A DNA stretch of 64,000 bases from Conchocele bisecta (GCA_029237695.1 CM055272.1:12884042-12948041), one strand, 5' to 3'; shown: positions 49,470 through 58,302, counted from the first letter of the stretch. Program-made: numbers and translations. The notes: a model not told the origin generated them from the sequence alone.

Positions 49470-49682
49470 CTATGTAGTGTTCAGGTTACTCCACATACAA
49501 TCGACGACTATTTGGCAGGCCTCACAAATTTCGAGGTCTTTAAGGTCCTCTTCTTCAAAAAAGCCTTCGTCGAGCTCTGGACAATTGTGTTCTTCCCCGT
49601 GAGTGTCCAACACTGCATAGCATTTTCTACACTATATGTAACAGGACTCACTGCACATAGAGCATTTACCGTTCTTCTGCAT
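49470..49682 (-). pseudogene. Small Cys-rich (zinc-ribbon-like) protein with in-frame TAG
   Basis: A 70-codon frame is interrupted by TAG at codon 17. It begins MQKNGKCSMCSESC and, after the stop, reads CRKCYAVLDTHGEEHNC, then an acidic stretch (DEGFFEEEDLKDLE) and ICEACQIVVDC. Ten cysteines in CxxC-type pairs plus two histidines suggest at least two zinc-binding sites. The frame is supported by context: promoter cassette A lies 60 bp upstream on the same strand and a histone-type stem-loop follows the stop. Function unknown; the TAG may be a mutation or an error. Confidence 0.55.
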
Positions 49683-49740
49683 TCTTATGTAGTTGGTTGA
49701 ACAGTTGAATGACTAATGAAATATAGTTGTATGTTTTTTA

Positions 49741-49833
49741 CTTTTATACACATCAGAAGGATTGACCTACTTTTGATAGCTTAGTCATTTTTCAGATTTT
49801 CGACCAATCAGAAAGCGCATTGTAAACGCGTTT
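49741..49833 (-). promoter_or_regulatory. Promoter cassette A, copy 1
   Basis: The - strand carries, in order, CGCTTTCTGATTGGTCG (inverted CCAAT box), AAAAATGACTAAGCTATC, AAAAGTAGGTCAATCCTTCT and GTATAAAAG (TATA box at 49741-49748). It is nearly identical to 51834-51926 and 57656-57751, and drives the Cys-rich gene to its left. Confidence 0.8.
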
Positions 49834-50101
49834 TGTGATATCCTAGTGTACTGTTCCTGTATACAATTTTCAAATATTTTTGACAACTCCAATATTATCA
49901 AATACATATGAAAATGGCCTAGAAATAAGTTTTCACCCACTTCTGACAACTCTAATATTGACAAAGGTTAATGAAAATAAATATTGATTGTAAATCAATA
50001 TATTGGTATTTTTCAATTTATGGTGGGGAAAATTGAATACGAAACATGTAAAGTTTTAATAATATTTTATTGAACAATAACATATTTTACAACATGTATG
50101 T
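49834..50101. other. Intergenic, with AATAAA 3' cassette on the - strand
   Basis: AT-rich spacer. The - strand at 50058-50096 reads TGTAAAATATGTTATTGTTC followed by AATAAAATATT, the polyadenylation cassette shared with 51945-51981 and 57100-57136. It would end the gene at 50102-50641. Confidence 0.7.
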
Positions 50102-50641
50102 TTAACATTCAAGAGGCATGATCTCTGTCCATGTATCGTGATCACTGTCCATGAAGCGTGAACAATGGGAGCACACACACATTGATTCAGTCTCACTAAT
50201 CTGTACTATTTCCATTGGTACAATCTCTCTCTGTCCAGGAACCGTGAGCAATGGGAGCCTTAGCCCTGATATTGTTTCAGTCGTTACACTATTCCGTAAG
50301 TTCGGTTTACATCGTTTAAATAAGAAATTCACAATATTGTCATTTTCAACAACTTCGTTTCTCCATTGTTCAAATGTTAATTGTTCTACTTTAATCCTTG
50401 AATCTTTGAAGAACCCCGTTGTTACTAATAGGGCTTCCTTGAATTCATCAAACATATCTATTTTCTCTAATTCATCCTTGATGATCCCGGTTGTAAGATA
50501 TTTTTCATTTGATACTTTTAGTTTGAAAGCAAGTATCAATGCTTTCCTGTATGCTATGCGATTTAATAGATCTGTCAGAGGATTCATTGTTATTGGTTTC
50601 CTGATTGCTATATGATTTATTAGATCTGTCAGAGGATTCAT
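50102..50641 (-). CDS. Uncharacterised Polinton protein with duplicated N-terminus
   Basis: 179 codons. The first 18 residues (MNPLTDLINHIAIRKPIT) are repeated as MNPLTDLLNRIAYRKALI, a 54-bp tandem duplication, so the original start is probably the second ATG near 50587. The middle is helical and charged (DELEKIDMFDEFKEALLVTT, EQWRNEVVENDNIVNFLFKR). The C-terminus has ESMCVCSHCSRF, a possible zinc site. A TATAAAAG box lies about 50 bp upstream (50690-50700) and the AATAAA cassette follows. I do not recognise the family. Confidence 0.6.
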   Translation of the reverse strand: MNPLTDLINHIAIRKPITMNPLTDLLNRIAYRKALILAFKLKVSNEKYLTTGIIKDELEKIDMFDEFKEALLVTTGFFKDSRIKVEQLTFEQWRNEVVENDNIVNFLFKRCKPNLRNSVTTETISGLRLPLLTVPGQREIVPMEIVQISETESMCVCSHCSRFMDSDHDTWTEIMPLEC

Positions 50642-50717
50642 TGTTTCTTCAACTGTGTCTATTCATAGAATGATTCAGTTATAATCCGTTCCTACTTTTA
50701 TAGTCTTTAATATCAAT

Positions 50718-51053
50718 CTATTTCCACGATTGTTTGACTTGTTTTTTCAACTGTTCCAACCACGATTCATTGAATCTAAAACGGATTTTGTTTTTAATTT
50801 GTATCCATAGTCTGTATGCTTCCAATTTCTCTTGATAGTCCAATGCCATATCTTTGAGAATTGGATACCATTCTTCCATAATTTTATAGGGATCTAATTT
50901 CTGTAGAGCTGTCAATATGAATAAATTTGTTTGTTCATCTTGATCTGTGAATAAGCACAGTTGATGTCGTAATTGACTTGGATGTTCAACCTGACATCCA
51001 TAACAATTATCATTTACTTCTTTCTTAATTAATGATTGAAGTTGTTCAACCAT
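50718..51053 (-). CDS. Uncharacterised Polinton protein with CxGC...HPSQ motif
   Basis: 111 codons: IKKEVNDNCYGCQVEHPSQL then RHQLCLF, followed by a helical part (LFILTALQKLDPYKIMEEWY and LDYQEKLEAYRLW) and a basic tail. The CYGC-x4-HPSQ-x2-H-x2-C pattern looks like a small zinc-binding head, and I have the impression of similar short proteins in other animal Polintons, but have no function for it. It ends just before the TATA box of the next - strand gene. A start at the ATG of MVEQL is chosen; another ATG 8 nt upstream is out of frame. Confidence 0.6.
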   Translation of the reverse strand: MVEQLQSLIKKEVNDNCYGCQVEHPSQLRHQLCLFTDQDEQTNLFILTALQKLDPYKIMEEWYPILKDMALDYQEKLEAYRLWIQIKNKIRFRFNESWLEQLKKQVKQSWK

Positions 51054-51309
51054 ACATCCATTGAATGTGTCATGTATTGTCTTTCTTTGTCATAGTACTT
51101 CTCGTGATTTCTTTATCAGACAAACATCGTTTTGTAACCACAACTCATAATTATGCCCCATCATTTTTATTGTTTATTATCTAAAAGTACTGTATAATAT
51201 TTGTTGTTTCTAGAGCGAATACCTTGAAGATAGTGGCTTATGACAAAATGCAAAACGTTTATATAGGTACAACTGATTATAAGTTTTTTCTATTCTAAAT
51301 ATTTGTATT
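51054..51309. other. Intergenic spacer
   Basis: AT-rich; no conserved cassette recognised other than the stem-loop that follows at 51310. Confidence 0.5.
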
Positions 51310-51325
51310 GACCCTGAAAAGGGCC
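51310..51325 (-). terminator. Histone-type 3' stem-loop, SL2
   Basis: The - strand reads GGCCCTTTTCAGGGTC, with 5' flank GACAAAA and 3' flank AATAC. The 6-bp stem includes one G-T pair; the loop is TTTC. It lies 54 nt past the stop of the 141-aa gene, and a purine tract (AGAATAGAAAAAA) begins about 15 nt later. Confidence 0.75.
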
Positions 51326-51379
51326 TTTTGTCTTGATCGTCTAATTCAAGTTTGCTGTTTATCATACTTGTTCACTCTT

Positions 51380-51805
51380 TCAATGTATTATTTCATGGCC
51401 ATCACAGTCCCGTGATCCACAGCTTCTACATGTTAAGAGAAATCTGTGTGTAGACTTTTTGCTGGGTTTTCCAGGAATCGCAAATGATGGTGTCGGAGTT
51501 CGTCGGATCTCCTCATCCCAGTCTTCTTGCTGTGGTTGTACACTCGCTCTCTCATCATTACCCCAGTTTTCTGTAGGCTTCGACATCGTGTTCGATGAAG
51601 CATGTGTCCTGATGATATCGTTCATCAAATCATCGAACTTGTTCCAGTTATATACGAAGCTATTCGAGGCTTCTCTTGCTTCAAATTTCAAATTATAGTA
51701 AGGAATTAAATTCCTAACCACGTACTCATGAAATAAATATATTAAAGTTATCATCCTAGATGTGTAGAGACAGGGTTGTACTCTGAACAATGTAATGCTT
51801 CTCAT
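51380..51805 (-). CDS. Uncharacterised Polinton protein with C-terminal Cys/His cluster
   Basis: 141 codons. The N-terminus is hydrophobic and aromatic (RMITLIYLFHEYVVRNLIPY). The middle is polar (NWGNDERASVQPQQEDWDEE) and the end, TCRSCGSRDCDGHEI, is a likely zinc-binding cluster. It follows promoter cassette A copy 2, with the ATG 29 bp after the TATA box, and is closed by stem-loop SL2. Its first codons (AGCATTACATTGTTCAGAGT) are repeated in the 5' leader of the gene at 58339. No family recognised. Confidence 0.6.
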   Translation of the reverse strand: MRSITLFRVQPCLYTSRMITLIYLFHEYVVRNLIPYYNLKFEAREASNSFVYNWNKFDDLMNDIIRTHASSNTMSKPTENWGNDERASVQPQQEDWDEEIRRTPTPSFAIPGKPSKKSTHRFLLTCRSCGSRDCDGHEIIH

Positions 51806-51833
51806 CGAATGTAAATTAATGATTTTATGATCG

Positions 51834-51926
51834 CCTTTTATACCATCAGAAGGATTGACCTACTTTTGGTAGTTTAGTCATTTTTCAGATTTTCGTCCAA
51901 TCAGAAAGCGTGTTGTAAACACGTTT
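51834..51926 (-). promoter_or_regulatory. Promoter cassette A, copy 2
   Basis: On the - strand: CGCTTTCTGATTGGACG, CTGAAAAATGACTAAACTAC, AAAAGTAGGTCAATCCTTCT, GGTATAAAAGG. The 35 bp after the TATA box (CGATCATAAAATCATTAATT and TTACATTCGAT) are also identical to those after cassette copy 4 at 58871, so the transcription start region is shared. Confidence 0.85.
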
Positions 51927-51944
51927 TTACAGTTAAACTTGTTT

Positions 51945-51981
51945 ATTTAACAATATTTTATTGAACAACAATATATTTACA
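51945..51981 (-). terminator. AATAAA 3' cassette (F-box gene)
   Basis: The - strand reads TGTAAATATATTGTTGTTCA then ATAAAATATTGTTAAAT, identical over about 30 bp to 57100-57136 on the + strand. It lies 76 bp past the stop of the F-box-like gene. Confidence 0.8.
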
Positions 51982-52056
51982 CGTTTTCGTTTTAGAATTA
52001 AAAACAATACATAATATCGCATGTACACTGCTTATCCGTTTATACACGTAAGGCTA

Positions 52057-52314
52057 TTAAACATTGTGTATTATATCTTGCGAAAATTTATATACACCAA
52101 ATGGCCTCATGTTGTAAACTGTGAATGAGTGGCCCCTAAAGTCTTCCTTTAGCATGGCAGTCCAAAACGCAGCATCTTCAATCATGCGTTTTGCACGCTC
52201 GTCAGCGCGTGCGAGACTTTTGGCATCACTCTCCGACAGATACAATTTTATTAACATAACCAGTAACTCCTCTGGTAGCACAGCTAACCGACTGTAGTTA
52301 TTAAATGTGTCCAT
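52057..52314 (-). CDS. F-box-like small protein
   Basis: 85 codons. Residues 13-58 read LPEELLVMLIKLYLSESDAK, then SLARADERAKRMIEDAAFW and TAMLKEDF. The LPxELL...YL...D...R...D..FW....DF pattern is that of an F-box, the Skp1-binding motif of SCF ubiquitin ligases; its placement near the N-terminus fits. The remaining 27 residues carry no recognisable substrate-binding repeat. It sits just downstream of PolB on the same strand and ends with the AATAAA cassette. The call is by pattern only. Confidence 0.5.
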   Translation of the reverse strand: MDTFNNYSRLAVLPEELLVMLIKLYLSESDAKSLARADERAKRMIEDAAFWTAMLKEDFRGHSFTVYNMRPFGVYKFSQDIIHNV

Positions 52315-52317
52315 GAC

Positions 52318-52347
52318 TGAATTTCTGGATATTCAAACAACAATTCT
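52318..52347. repeat. 30-bp exact duplicate of a PolB segment
   Basis: The 30 bp starting TGAATTTCTGGATATTCAAA are identical to 55388-55417, which is coding sequence of PolB (the LLFEYPEIQF region). Here the copy lies in the 5' leader of the F-box-like gene. Confidence 0.9.
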
Positions 52348-52368
52348 TAATACACAGTGTATATTCAA

Positions 52369-55300
52369 TCAAAGTCTCAATGTGTTGTAACCGTATGGTA
52401 CAGTATTGAAATTGTCAACAATGACACGTTTTGTGTACACAGACCTAAATGTCTTGCTTTGACATTCACTCGTTACTGTTCTGTTTGCATGTCTCCGGAT
52501 TTTACATGCATACACAACTTTCACTTCGGTACTTCGGTCCTCTGCACATTGAACATACGTATCAAAGTTAACTACTTGACTTGTGTTGTAATCGAGTGTC
52601 AGTCCTTTAACTTTGCATTTCGATTTTATTTCCCCAGCTTTTGTTAGCAACTTGTATGCATAACTCTTTGGTCCTAAACCCCTAAAACTTATTATTTTAT
52701 TTCCGGGTTCTTCATCAGTCCATTTACCAAGTCTACTATTGATTATGGGAGGGTTCCATGAATTCTGTTTGTGTATGTACATACAACTGTCTGTATCGAA
52801 ATACAACACACGCTCATTTATTTTTTCCAAAACACTGTATAGTTCAAGTCTTGCATATGCTGTTACATATGATCCCACTACAACGTTTGATGTTGCATGG
52901 GATTCAATGTGTTCAAGTCTAGTTTCATAGTTAACCAATATGAATGGACATTCATTATCAAATAGTTCTACTGTTTTGTTTTTACCATTATACATGGATT
53001 TGAAATCAAATCAAAATATTTTGAAGGATTATTGATGTATTCCGTTTGTGTCATGATTTCACGTTGTGCCAATTTACCCCATAAGCAATTTAACATAATC
53101 TTGGCAAATGCTCTACGTCCAGTATTTGTTTGTATGTTTGATGGATCAAGACAAATACCTTCAGCTTCTTCATAGTCCTTAACAAATTTTTCTTTGTCTT
53201 TTTCTGTTACACACCATCCTGGATAACCACTTGCTTCTTGTTTGATTTTAAGAAAATTGTCCACATACCCCGAGAAAAAATCATTAGATTTTTCCGAAAA
53301 ATGCCATACTTCATATACGTCTAATAACGTATAGCCACAGTCCAATGCTTTAAACAATTCTATTGACACCCATGTACCAACCAAAGCTCTTTCTTCAATT
53401 GTATGTGCACACTTTGTAGAACTTTCTTCTCCACATGTTCTACATAGCAAAAACATGAGTTTGTTATTACAATGTGTTGGTAACACAGGATGAAATAGAT
53501 TAGTCGGGGGGAGAACTTTACATTTTATTAAACCCTCATACTGTCGGATGTTTTCTACATCAATTTCTTTTGTTAAAATATCGGGGTGTCCTATCGGATA
53601 TTCTTTGTGTTTACATACAAATGGATACAATGAACAAATATCAATATATTTGATTTCATCATCTGAAATTTCTTCAATATCATATTTAATTTTTATACCA
53701 TTACAACGGCCACCAAACAATCCTTCCCTAGGTTCAATCGGATCACAGTTTGGAAAGAATTGTTCGATCATCTTTTTGTATTCTTTATCAGTTTTCATTT
53801 TCAAATCAAACTCATGTTCCCACATAGTGTGAATTTTGTAACCACTTACACTGAAATATTCCAATCTTTCAAATGTTTGTGAATATAAATTTTGCATTGT
53901 TTCACCATTTATAGGGTTTTTTAGATTACGATTTGGGTAACATTTAGGACAACCATGCCATAGGTCCCCAAGAAACTCATAGATAGTATTTGATTCTTTG
54001 TGAAACCCATCTACAGTATAAGGACCAATTTGATATTCTCCACCATTTTTTGCATGTTGGATAACAATATTGTTTTCGTGTGCAATACTTTGTATCCATC
54101 GAATACCTTTCATTGAAAATTTGCGTTTAATCGGATCTCTGCTTGAAATAATACCGATCTGATTACTTGGTATATATTTGTTACGCCAAGCTTTGTTACA
54201 TGCATCAGCGATTGTACTGGCTTCTAGAAACGGATCTATACCCCCATATTCCAGGAATACCTTCCTGAATTCTCCACAACCACGTCTCAAAATATCTACA
54301 TCCGATCGACAATATTTTTCCATTTCTTGTTTGAAATTGAAACAATCGTTGTTTTCCACACGTTCGTTATACCATGATAAAAACTTTTCCCTAACAGTTA
54401 TCCCCATTGAATCTGGTTTATAATAAGAAACATCAACGTATGGGCCAACATAAGCGGCAAATTTATCAGTATTTGCCCAATGTGGAAAATACCCCTTAGT
54501 CATTTCTTTCAATTCAAAGGTTTCTGGAAATTTTTGCCAATCCTGAATTTATGAAATTATATAAATCAATCAATCGTATACCTCCAGCTTCCATAACCAT
54601 GATGTTATTGCCGTTCATTATTACCTTAGGTCGAAACATCCCCTTTTCAATGAGATGGTGAAGAATGAATTGGCCATCATATGCTTTGAAATTATGTGCA
54701 ATAGCTGTAGCACCTTTATGTTGTTTTAAAAACAACCAATTACAAAATTCTGTCAAAGTATTTTTTCCTTCAAATACTACTTCTCTTCCTTCAGGAAACC
54801 GACTACAACATTCCCAATTGAATTATATTGGTTCATTGATACATTCATCACAAGCTCTGTGTGCAATACAATAGTTAGGAATGTGCACCCCCGTGTCTTG
54901 TTGACATTCAAAATCATAAAATATGAAAAACGGTTTGTGATCATCTTCTTCAGTTTTGCTTTTATACTGTTGAATATGACATTTATGGTCAAAATTAACA
55001 ATCTCTTTACAAAATTTACATTTCTTCTTTCCTTTGCATGTATGATTCTTCTTGGAGTCGGCAAACTGAGCTCCACATTTGCCACAACATTTTATGAGTT
55101 GACAAATTGATTTATTTTCTCGTCCTTCAATTTGCTTATGATTTGCAAAACACGTTACACTATAAAATGTCCTGAGACAATCTTTACACTTGATACAATT
55201 TATCACATGACATTTTGTTTTGGAACGACATGCCTTACACGAAGTAGGGCATATATGTGTTTCACGATTTTGATAACCAACATTAAACATCTCAAAATAG

Positions 55301-56190
55301 TAAGAACATCCAAGAAATCCTACGATATTTGTAATAGAATCATAGTGATCTTGATTATAGAATACATGTATTACTTTGCTGTAGAATTGAATTTCTGGAT
55401 ATTCAAACAACAATTCTGTTCTCACATGTTGTTGATGAATCTTGATCACATATTCTGGATACATATATTGTTGTATTTTCTTGTATTCTTCAATTCCACA
55501 AGCTTTTTGTGGTGAAATTCCAACTTCATTCAATAATTTCTCTGTTTCAATACGTTGTAACGATCTTCTGGAATCTCTGAATATTTCCCACCACATATTC
55601 CATGTTGAAGAAACTTCTCGGTCAGCATGACATTTTCCAACAACAATAGCCCGGGCTAAACACATACTGTCTTTTGAATTTTCAATTTTTACAATAGTTT
55701 TCTTTTTTTTCGTGAAAACTCGAGAATCAGTTTCAGAGGTCGTCTTCTTTCTTCCAGAACCTGTTGGCATTTTGGTAAACGTTGTTTCGATTGTCATCTC
55801 ACCATCGTTCAAATTAAAATCCATATTCGATTGCATAACTTTTTCTATTTCTTGTAACAATATGTTCCCATTCAAATCTTCAACATTCAAGAATGGAATC
55901 GGTATCCCCATCTTTAATGCAGGGTGATTTAATGTTACCCTGATTTTGTCATGTGGATCGCCATCAATTCGTTCGATGATTTGATGAACGATATCATCAA
56001 ATAATACCCCAACGAAATTTTGAGGGTGTTCGTCTACATCAAATTTCTTGAATGTTGTTTTAAAAACTGATCATTCAGTTCTGAATTTTCTTGATCTTCG
56101 ACTTTTCTCTTGTATAAGATCATAAAATCTTCTAACATCTGATGACTCTTCGTTTTCACTCTCGGTGTCCGAGTCTGGTACAAGTGGCAT
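52369..56190 (-). pseudogene. polB: Protein-primed type B DNA polymerase (PolB), broken
   Basis: About 1,270 codons on the - strand from ATG at 56190. The N-terminal part has a Cys-rich zinc region (CPTSCKACRSKTKC, CIKCKDC). Exonuclease motifs follow: FYDFEC (Exo I), HNFKAYDGQF (Exo II) and YCRSDVD (Exo III). Then come polymerase motif A DICSLYP, motif B KIMLNCLWGK and motif C YFDTDS. All catalytic motifs are visible. Breaks: TGA at codon 40 (56071-56073), TAA at 54823-54825, a frameshift near 54540 in a short A run and another near 52990. Protein-primed PolB replicates Polintons. Its start faces the zinc-knuckle gene across a shared promoter. Confidence 0.9.
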
Positions 56191-56216
56191 GTTGAATTTT
56201 ATAATAAAGTATTAAT

Positions 56217-56315
56217 CAATTTGCAACAGCTTATATACTATCGTTACATCGTGACGTCCATAAAAGAAGCCACAAATTCCATATGGTCATCATTAGTTTA
56301 CTGAACTCTGAAGCG
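56217..56315. promoter_or_regulatory. Promoter cassette B, copy 1 (divergent)
   Basis: This stretch runs CAATTTGCAACAGC, then CTATCGTTACATCGTGACGT, CATAAAAGAAGCCACAAATT and CCATATGGTCATCATTAGTT. It is over 90% identical to 58204-58302. TGACGTC is a perfect CRE/ATF half-palindrome. On the + strand CATAAAAG may act as TATA box for 56318; on the - strand TATATAAG (56230-56237) may serve PolB, whose ATG is 40 bp away. Confidence 0.75.
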
Positions 56316-56317
56316 AC

Positions 56318-57035
56318 ATGGACTCTCAAGCGACAGAACGCTCTTCCATTCAACTACAAAAACACGAGGAACATTTTGCTGACTATTTCGAAAGTATGAA
56401 ATATTGGCATAAAGGATGTGAAATGAATTTATATGTAAATCCGTTTACTCATGAAGTTGAATTCAGCAACATACCGAAAACCTATCCAATAAAACATATT
56501 GGAAACTTTGTTGGATCGTTTACATCTTACAATTATTCGGGCGACTCTGAGTACCTGATTTCTACAGGAAAGAGGTTTACAAAATTCAGCATCGATGAGA
56601 AATATGGAGGGGACGAAATATCACCTAACAGATGTTACATCTGTCAATCAACGGAGCATTGGGATAATAAATGTAGCCAGAAGCTACAAGGAAAGTACAT
56701 GGATGTGTTTGTGAATCCATATTCTCATGAAGTTCAATTTTTGGATTCTCCTAGTATTACCCAAGACCTGTGTGTCGGAAAATTCATGTCTTATTACAAC
56801 GAAGAGTCATCTGAAGCTGCCAAGAAATGTTATGTACGCTGGATGTTTTATCTGTAAATCGAAATCACATTGGGCTTGTGATTGTGACCAGAAACCCACG
56901 TCTAACACAGTGGATGTTAAGACCACAGAGAAACCAGTGAACAATCGTAAACGTAAACGCCAAGATGAACCGAGTGTTCAAATCAAGAAGAGGAAAATTG
57001 CGGTTCCAGTCAAGAAGATGAAAATTGACTTTTAG
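56318..57035 (+). pseudogene. Zinc-knuckle protein with internal duplication, frameshifted
   Basis: Two related halves. Half 1 has NLYVNPFTHEVEF and, at its end, CYICQSTEHWDNKC (CX2CX4HX4C). Half 2 has VFVNPYSHEVQF and CFICKSKSHWACDC (CX2CX4HX4C). The C-terminal tail is strongly basic (NNRKRKRQDE, IKKRKIAVPVKKMK), like a nuclear-localisation or nucleic-acid-binding tail. A frameshift near 56830 separates half 2's knuckle from the rest; the first frame stops at 56857. Retroviral Gag-like CCHC knuckles bind single-stranded nucleic acid; the role here is unknown. Promoter cassette B precedes it and the AATAAA cassette follows. Confidence 0.7.
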
Positions 57036-57099
57036 ATTTGATTGATTTATTTGTCTTGTTAAATGAATACAATTTTGAATAGACACTATGTATTACATG

Positions 57100-57136
57100 T
57101 TGTAAATATATTGTTGTTCAATAAAATATTGTTAAA
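57100..57136 (+). terminator. AATAAA 3' cassette (zinc-knuckle gene)
   Basis: TGTAAATATATTGTTGTTCA followed by ATAAAATATTGTTAAAT; about 30 bp identical to the - strand copy at 51945-51981 and similar to 50058-50096. It lies 65 bp after the stop. Confidence 0.8.
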
Positions 57137-57248
57137 TGAATACAAGTTGAAATGTATTTTCTTGTTTTGTTATTTATCATTTTTATAATTTATATGGTTA
57201 ATTCATATGATTTATAAAATGCAAGTGTTTCTTTCTGGAAAATATTGT

Positions 57249-57264
57249 GGTCCTGAAAAGGACC
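57249..57264 (-). terminator. Histone-type 3' stem-loop, SL3
   Basis: The - strand reads GGTCCTTTTCAGGACC with 5' flank ATCAAAC and 3' flank ACAAT: a perfect 6-bp stem, loop TTTC. It starts 13 nt after the stop of the 66-aa gene. About 12 nt downstream is CCAGAAAGAAAC, close to the classic U7-pairing purine element (CAAGAAAGA). Confidence 0.82.
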
Positions 57265-57277
57265 GTTTGATCTCTGT

Positions 57278-57478
57278 CTAATAGAATCCAGACAGATCAG
57301 GATATAAGTTATTCAATGTAACTTTCCAAACAATTTTTTGTTTGGAAGGCCAATGATAACCACGTCTTGCAAATAATAGTTGTAATAATTCTTTATTTCT
57401 CTCTTTTTCTTCATTAACATCATTTTTCCTGGACAATACAATGTTTCTCAAACGGTGGAAGAATTTCTTGATCTGCAT
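57278..57478 (-). CDS. Small basic Polinton protein
   Basis: 66 codons, rich in Lys/Arg: KKFFHRLRNIVLSRKND, NEEKERNKELLQLLFARRG, then WPSKQKIVWKV. Probably helical; no family recognised. It is supported as a gene by the stem-loop directly after its stop. Upstream on the - strand there are several CCAAT boxes (57540-57605) but only a weak TATA-like TATAGTATT near 57506-57523. Confidence 0.5.
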   Translation of the reverse strand: MQIKKFFHRLRNIVLSRKNDVNEEKERNKELLQLLFARRGYHWPSKQKIVWKVTLNNLYPDLSGFY

Positions 57479-57655
57479 TCTGGTATGTAAGAATGAATAG
57501 AATGAATACTATACGCTTTAGATCCTGAAATGATTTCATCCATCATTTCATTGGCTAAAAATTAGAGGAATTGATTGGTTAAGGATTCTGTCCCTCTCAT
57601 TGGATGATTTGCAATCCGTTTTTACAGCCAAGCTTGTGTAAACAAACTTTGTTCA

Positions 57656-57751
57656 CAAAACGCGTTTTGCAACACGCTTTCTGATTGGACGAAAACCTGA
57701 AAAATGACTAAACTACCAAAAGTAGGTCAATCCGTTTGATGGGTATAAAAG
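57656..57751 (+). promoter_or_regulatory. Promoter cassette A, copy 3
   Basis: CAACACGCTTTCTGATTGG, CTGAAAAATGACTAAACTAC, AAAAGTAGGTCAATCC and GGGTATAAAAG (TATA box 57744-57751) on the + strand, 50 bp before the ATG at 57801. It faces away from the 66-aa gene, so the 57479-57655 spacer is a divergent intergenic region. Confidence 0.85.
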
Positions 57752-57800
57752 CATGTTTTTTTAACACATACTTCACATGTTTCATTGAACACTCAAAGAA

Positions 57801-58073
57801 ATGAATACCGATCGAAGCAATATGATGGCACGGAGGATCGCAGATTTGGTTGAAGTCGTAGGGTCAATGCAGAAAGACATAGAAACGCTGCAAATGGTTA
57901 CAGCTGACCTGTTGAGGAGAATAAAGGAACAACCAAAGCCTGGTTACAAAGAAATGGAAATGGAGGACGGAAAGAGTTTTACTACAGAATTAAAACCTGA
58001 CACTACAGGCGTGTTGAGAGTTAAAACTCGAGAATCAAACAACAAATGGCGCCGCACTACCATTGAATATTAG
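57801..58073 (+). CDS. Small coiled-coil Polinton protein
   Basis: 90 codons. Residues 10-45 (RRIADLVEVVGSMQKDIETL, QMVTADLLRRIKE) have heptad-like hydrophobic spacing, so a short coiled coil is likely. The C-terminal half is polar (GKSFTTELKPDTTGVLRVKT). The frame is intact, with promoter cassette A 50 bp upstream and stem-loop SL4 30 bp after the stop. Function unknown. Confidence 0.65.
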   Translation: MNTDRSNMMARRIADLVEVVGSMQKDIETLQMVTADLLRRIKEQPKPGYKEMEMEDGKSFTTELKPDTTGVLRVKTRESNNKWRRTTIEY

Positions 58074-58103
58074 TTTGTACAGGTGTACACTCTAAACAAA
58101 AAC

Positions 58104-58119
58104 GGCCCTTTTCAGGGCC
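58104..58119 (+). terminator. Histone-type 3' stem-loop, SL4 (best match)
   Basis: GGCCCTTTTCAGGGCC with 5' flank CAAAAAC and 3' flank ACCACA matches the metazoan histone stem-loop at stem, loop and both flanks. A purine tract (CGAAAAGATT) lies about 14 nt further on, where the histone downstream element would be. It begins 30 nt after the stop codon, within the usual range for histone genes. Confidence 0.85.
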
Positions 58120-58203
58120 ACCACACATTATTACGAAAAGATTACTTTGCAATTTATATCCTAATAACTTTGTATATTGTATCATTAGTTGTTAAACATT
58201 AAG

Positions 58204-58302
58204 CAATTTGCAACAGCTTCTATACTATCGTTACATCGTGACGTTTATAAAAGAAGCCACAAATTCCATATGGTCATCATTAGTCTACTGAACTCTGAAA
58301 CG
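58204..58302 (+). promoter_or_regulatory. Promoter cassette B, copy 2
   Basis: Same order as copy 1: CAATTTGCAACAGC, CTATCGTTACATCGTGACGT, TTATAAAAGAAGCCACAAAT and CCATATGGTCATCATTAGTC. Here the + strand has a full TATAAAAG, and the - strand TATATAAG of copy 1 is changed to TATAGAAG, fitting a one-way promoter for the gene at 58339. Confidence 0.8.

Noticed and set aside
50151..50615. 154-codon + strand frame opposite the 50102-50641 gene
   Set aside because: Antisense shadow. The - strand frame has TATA box, AATAAA cassette and protein-like composition.
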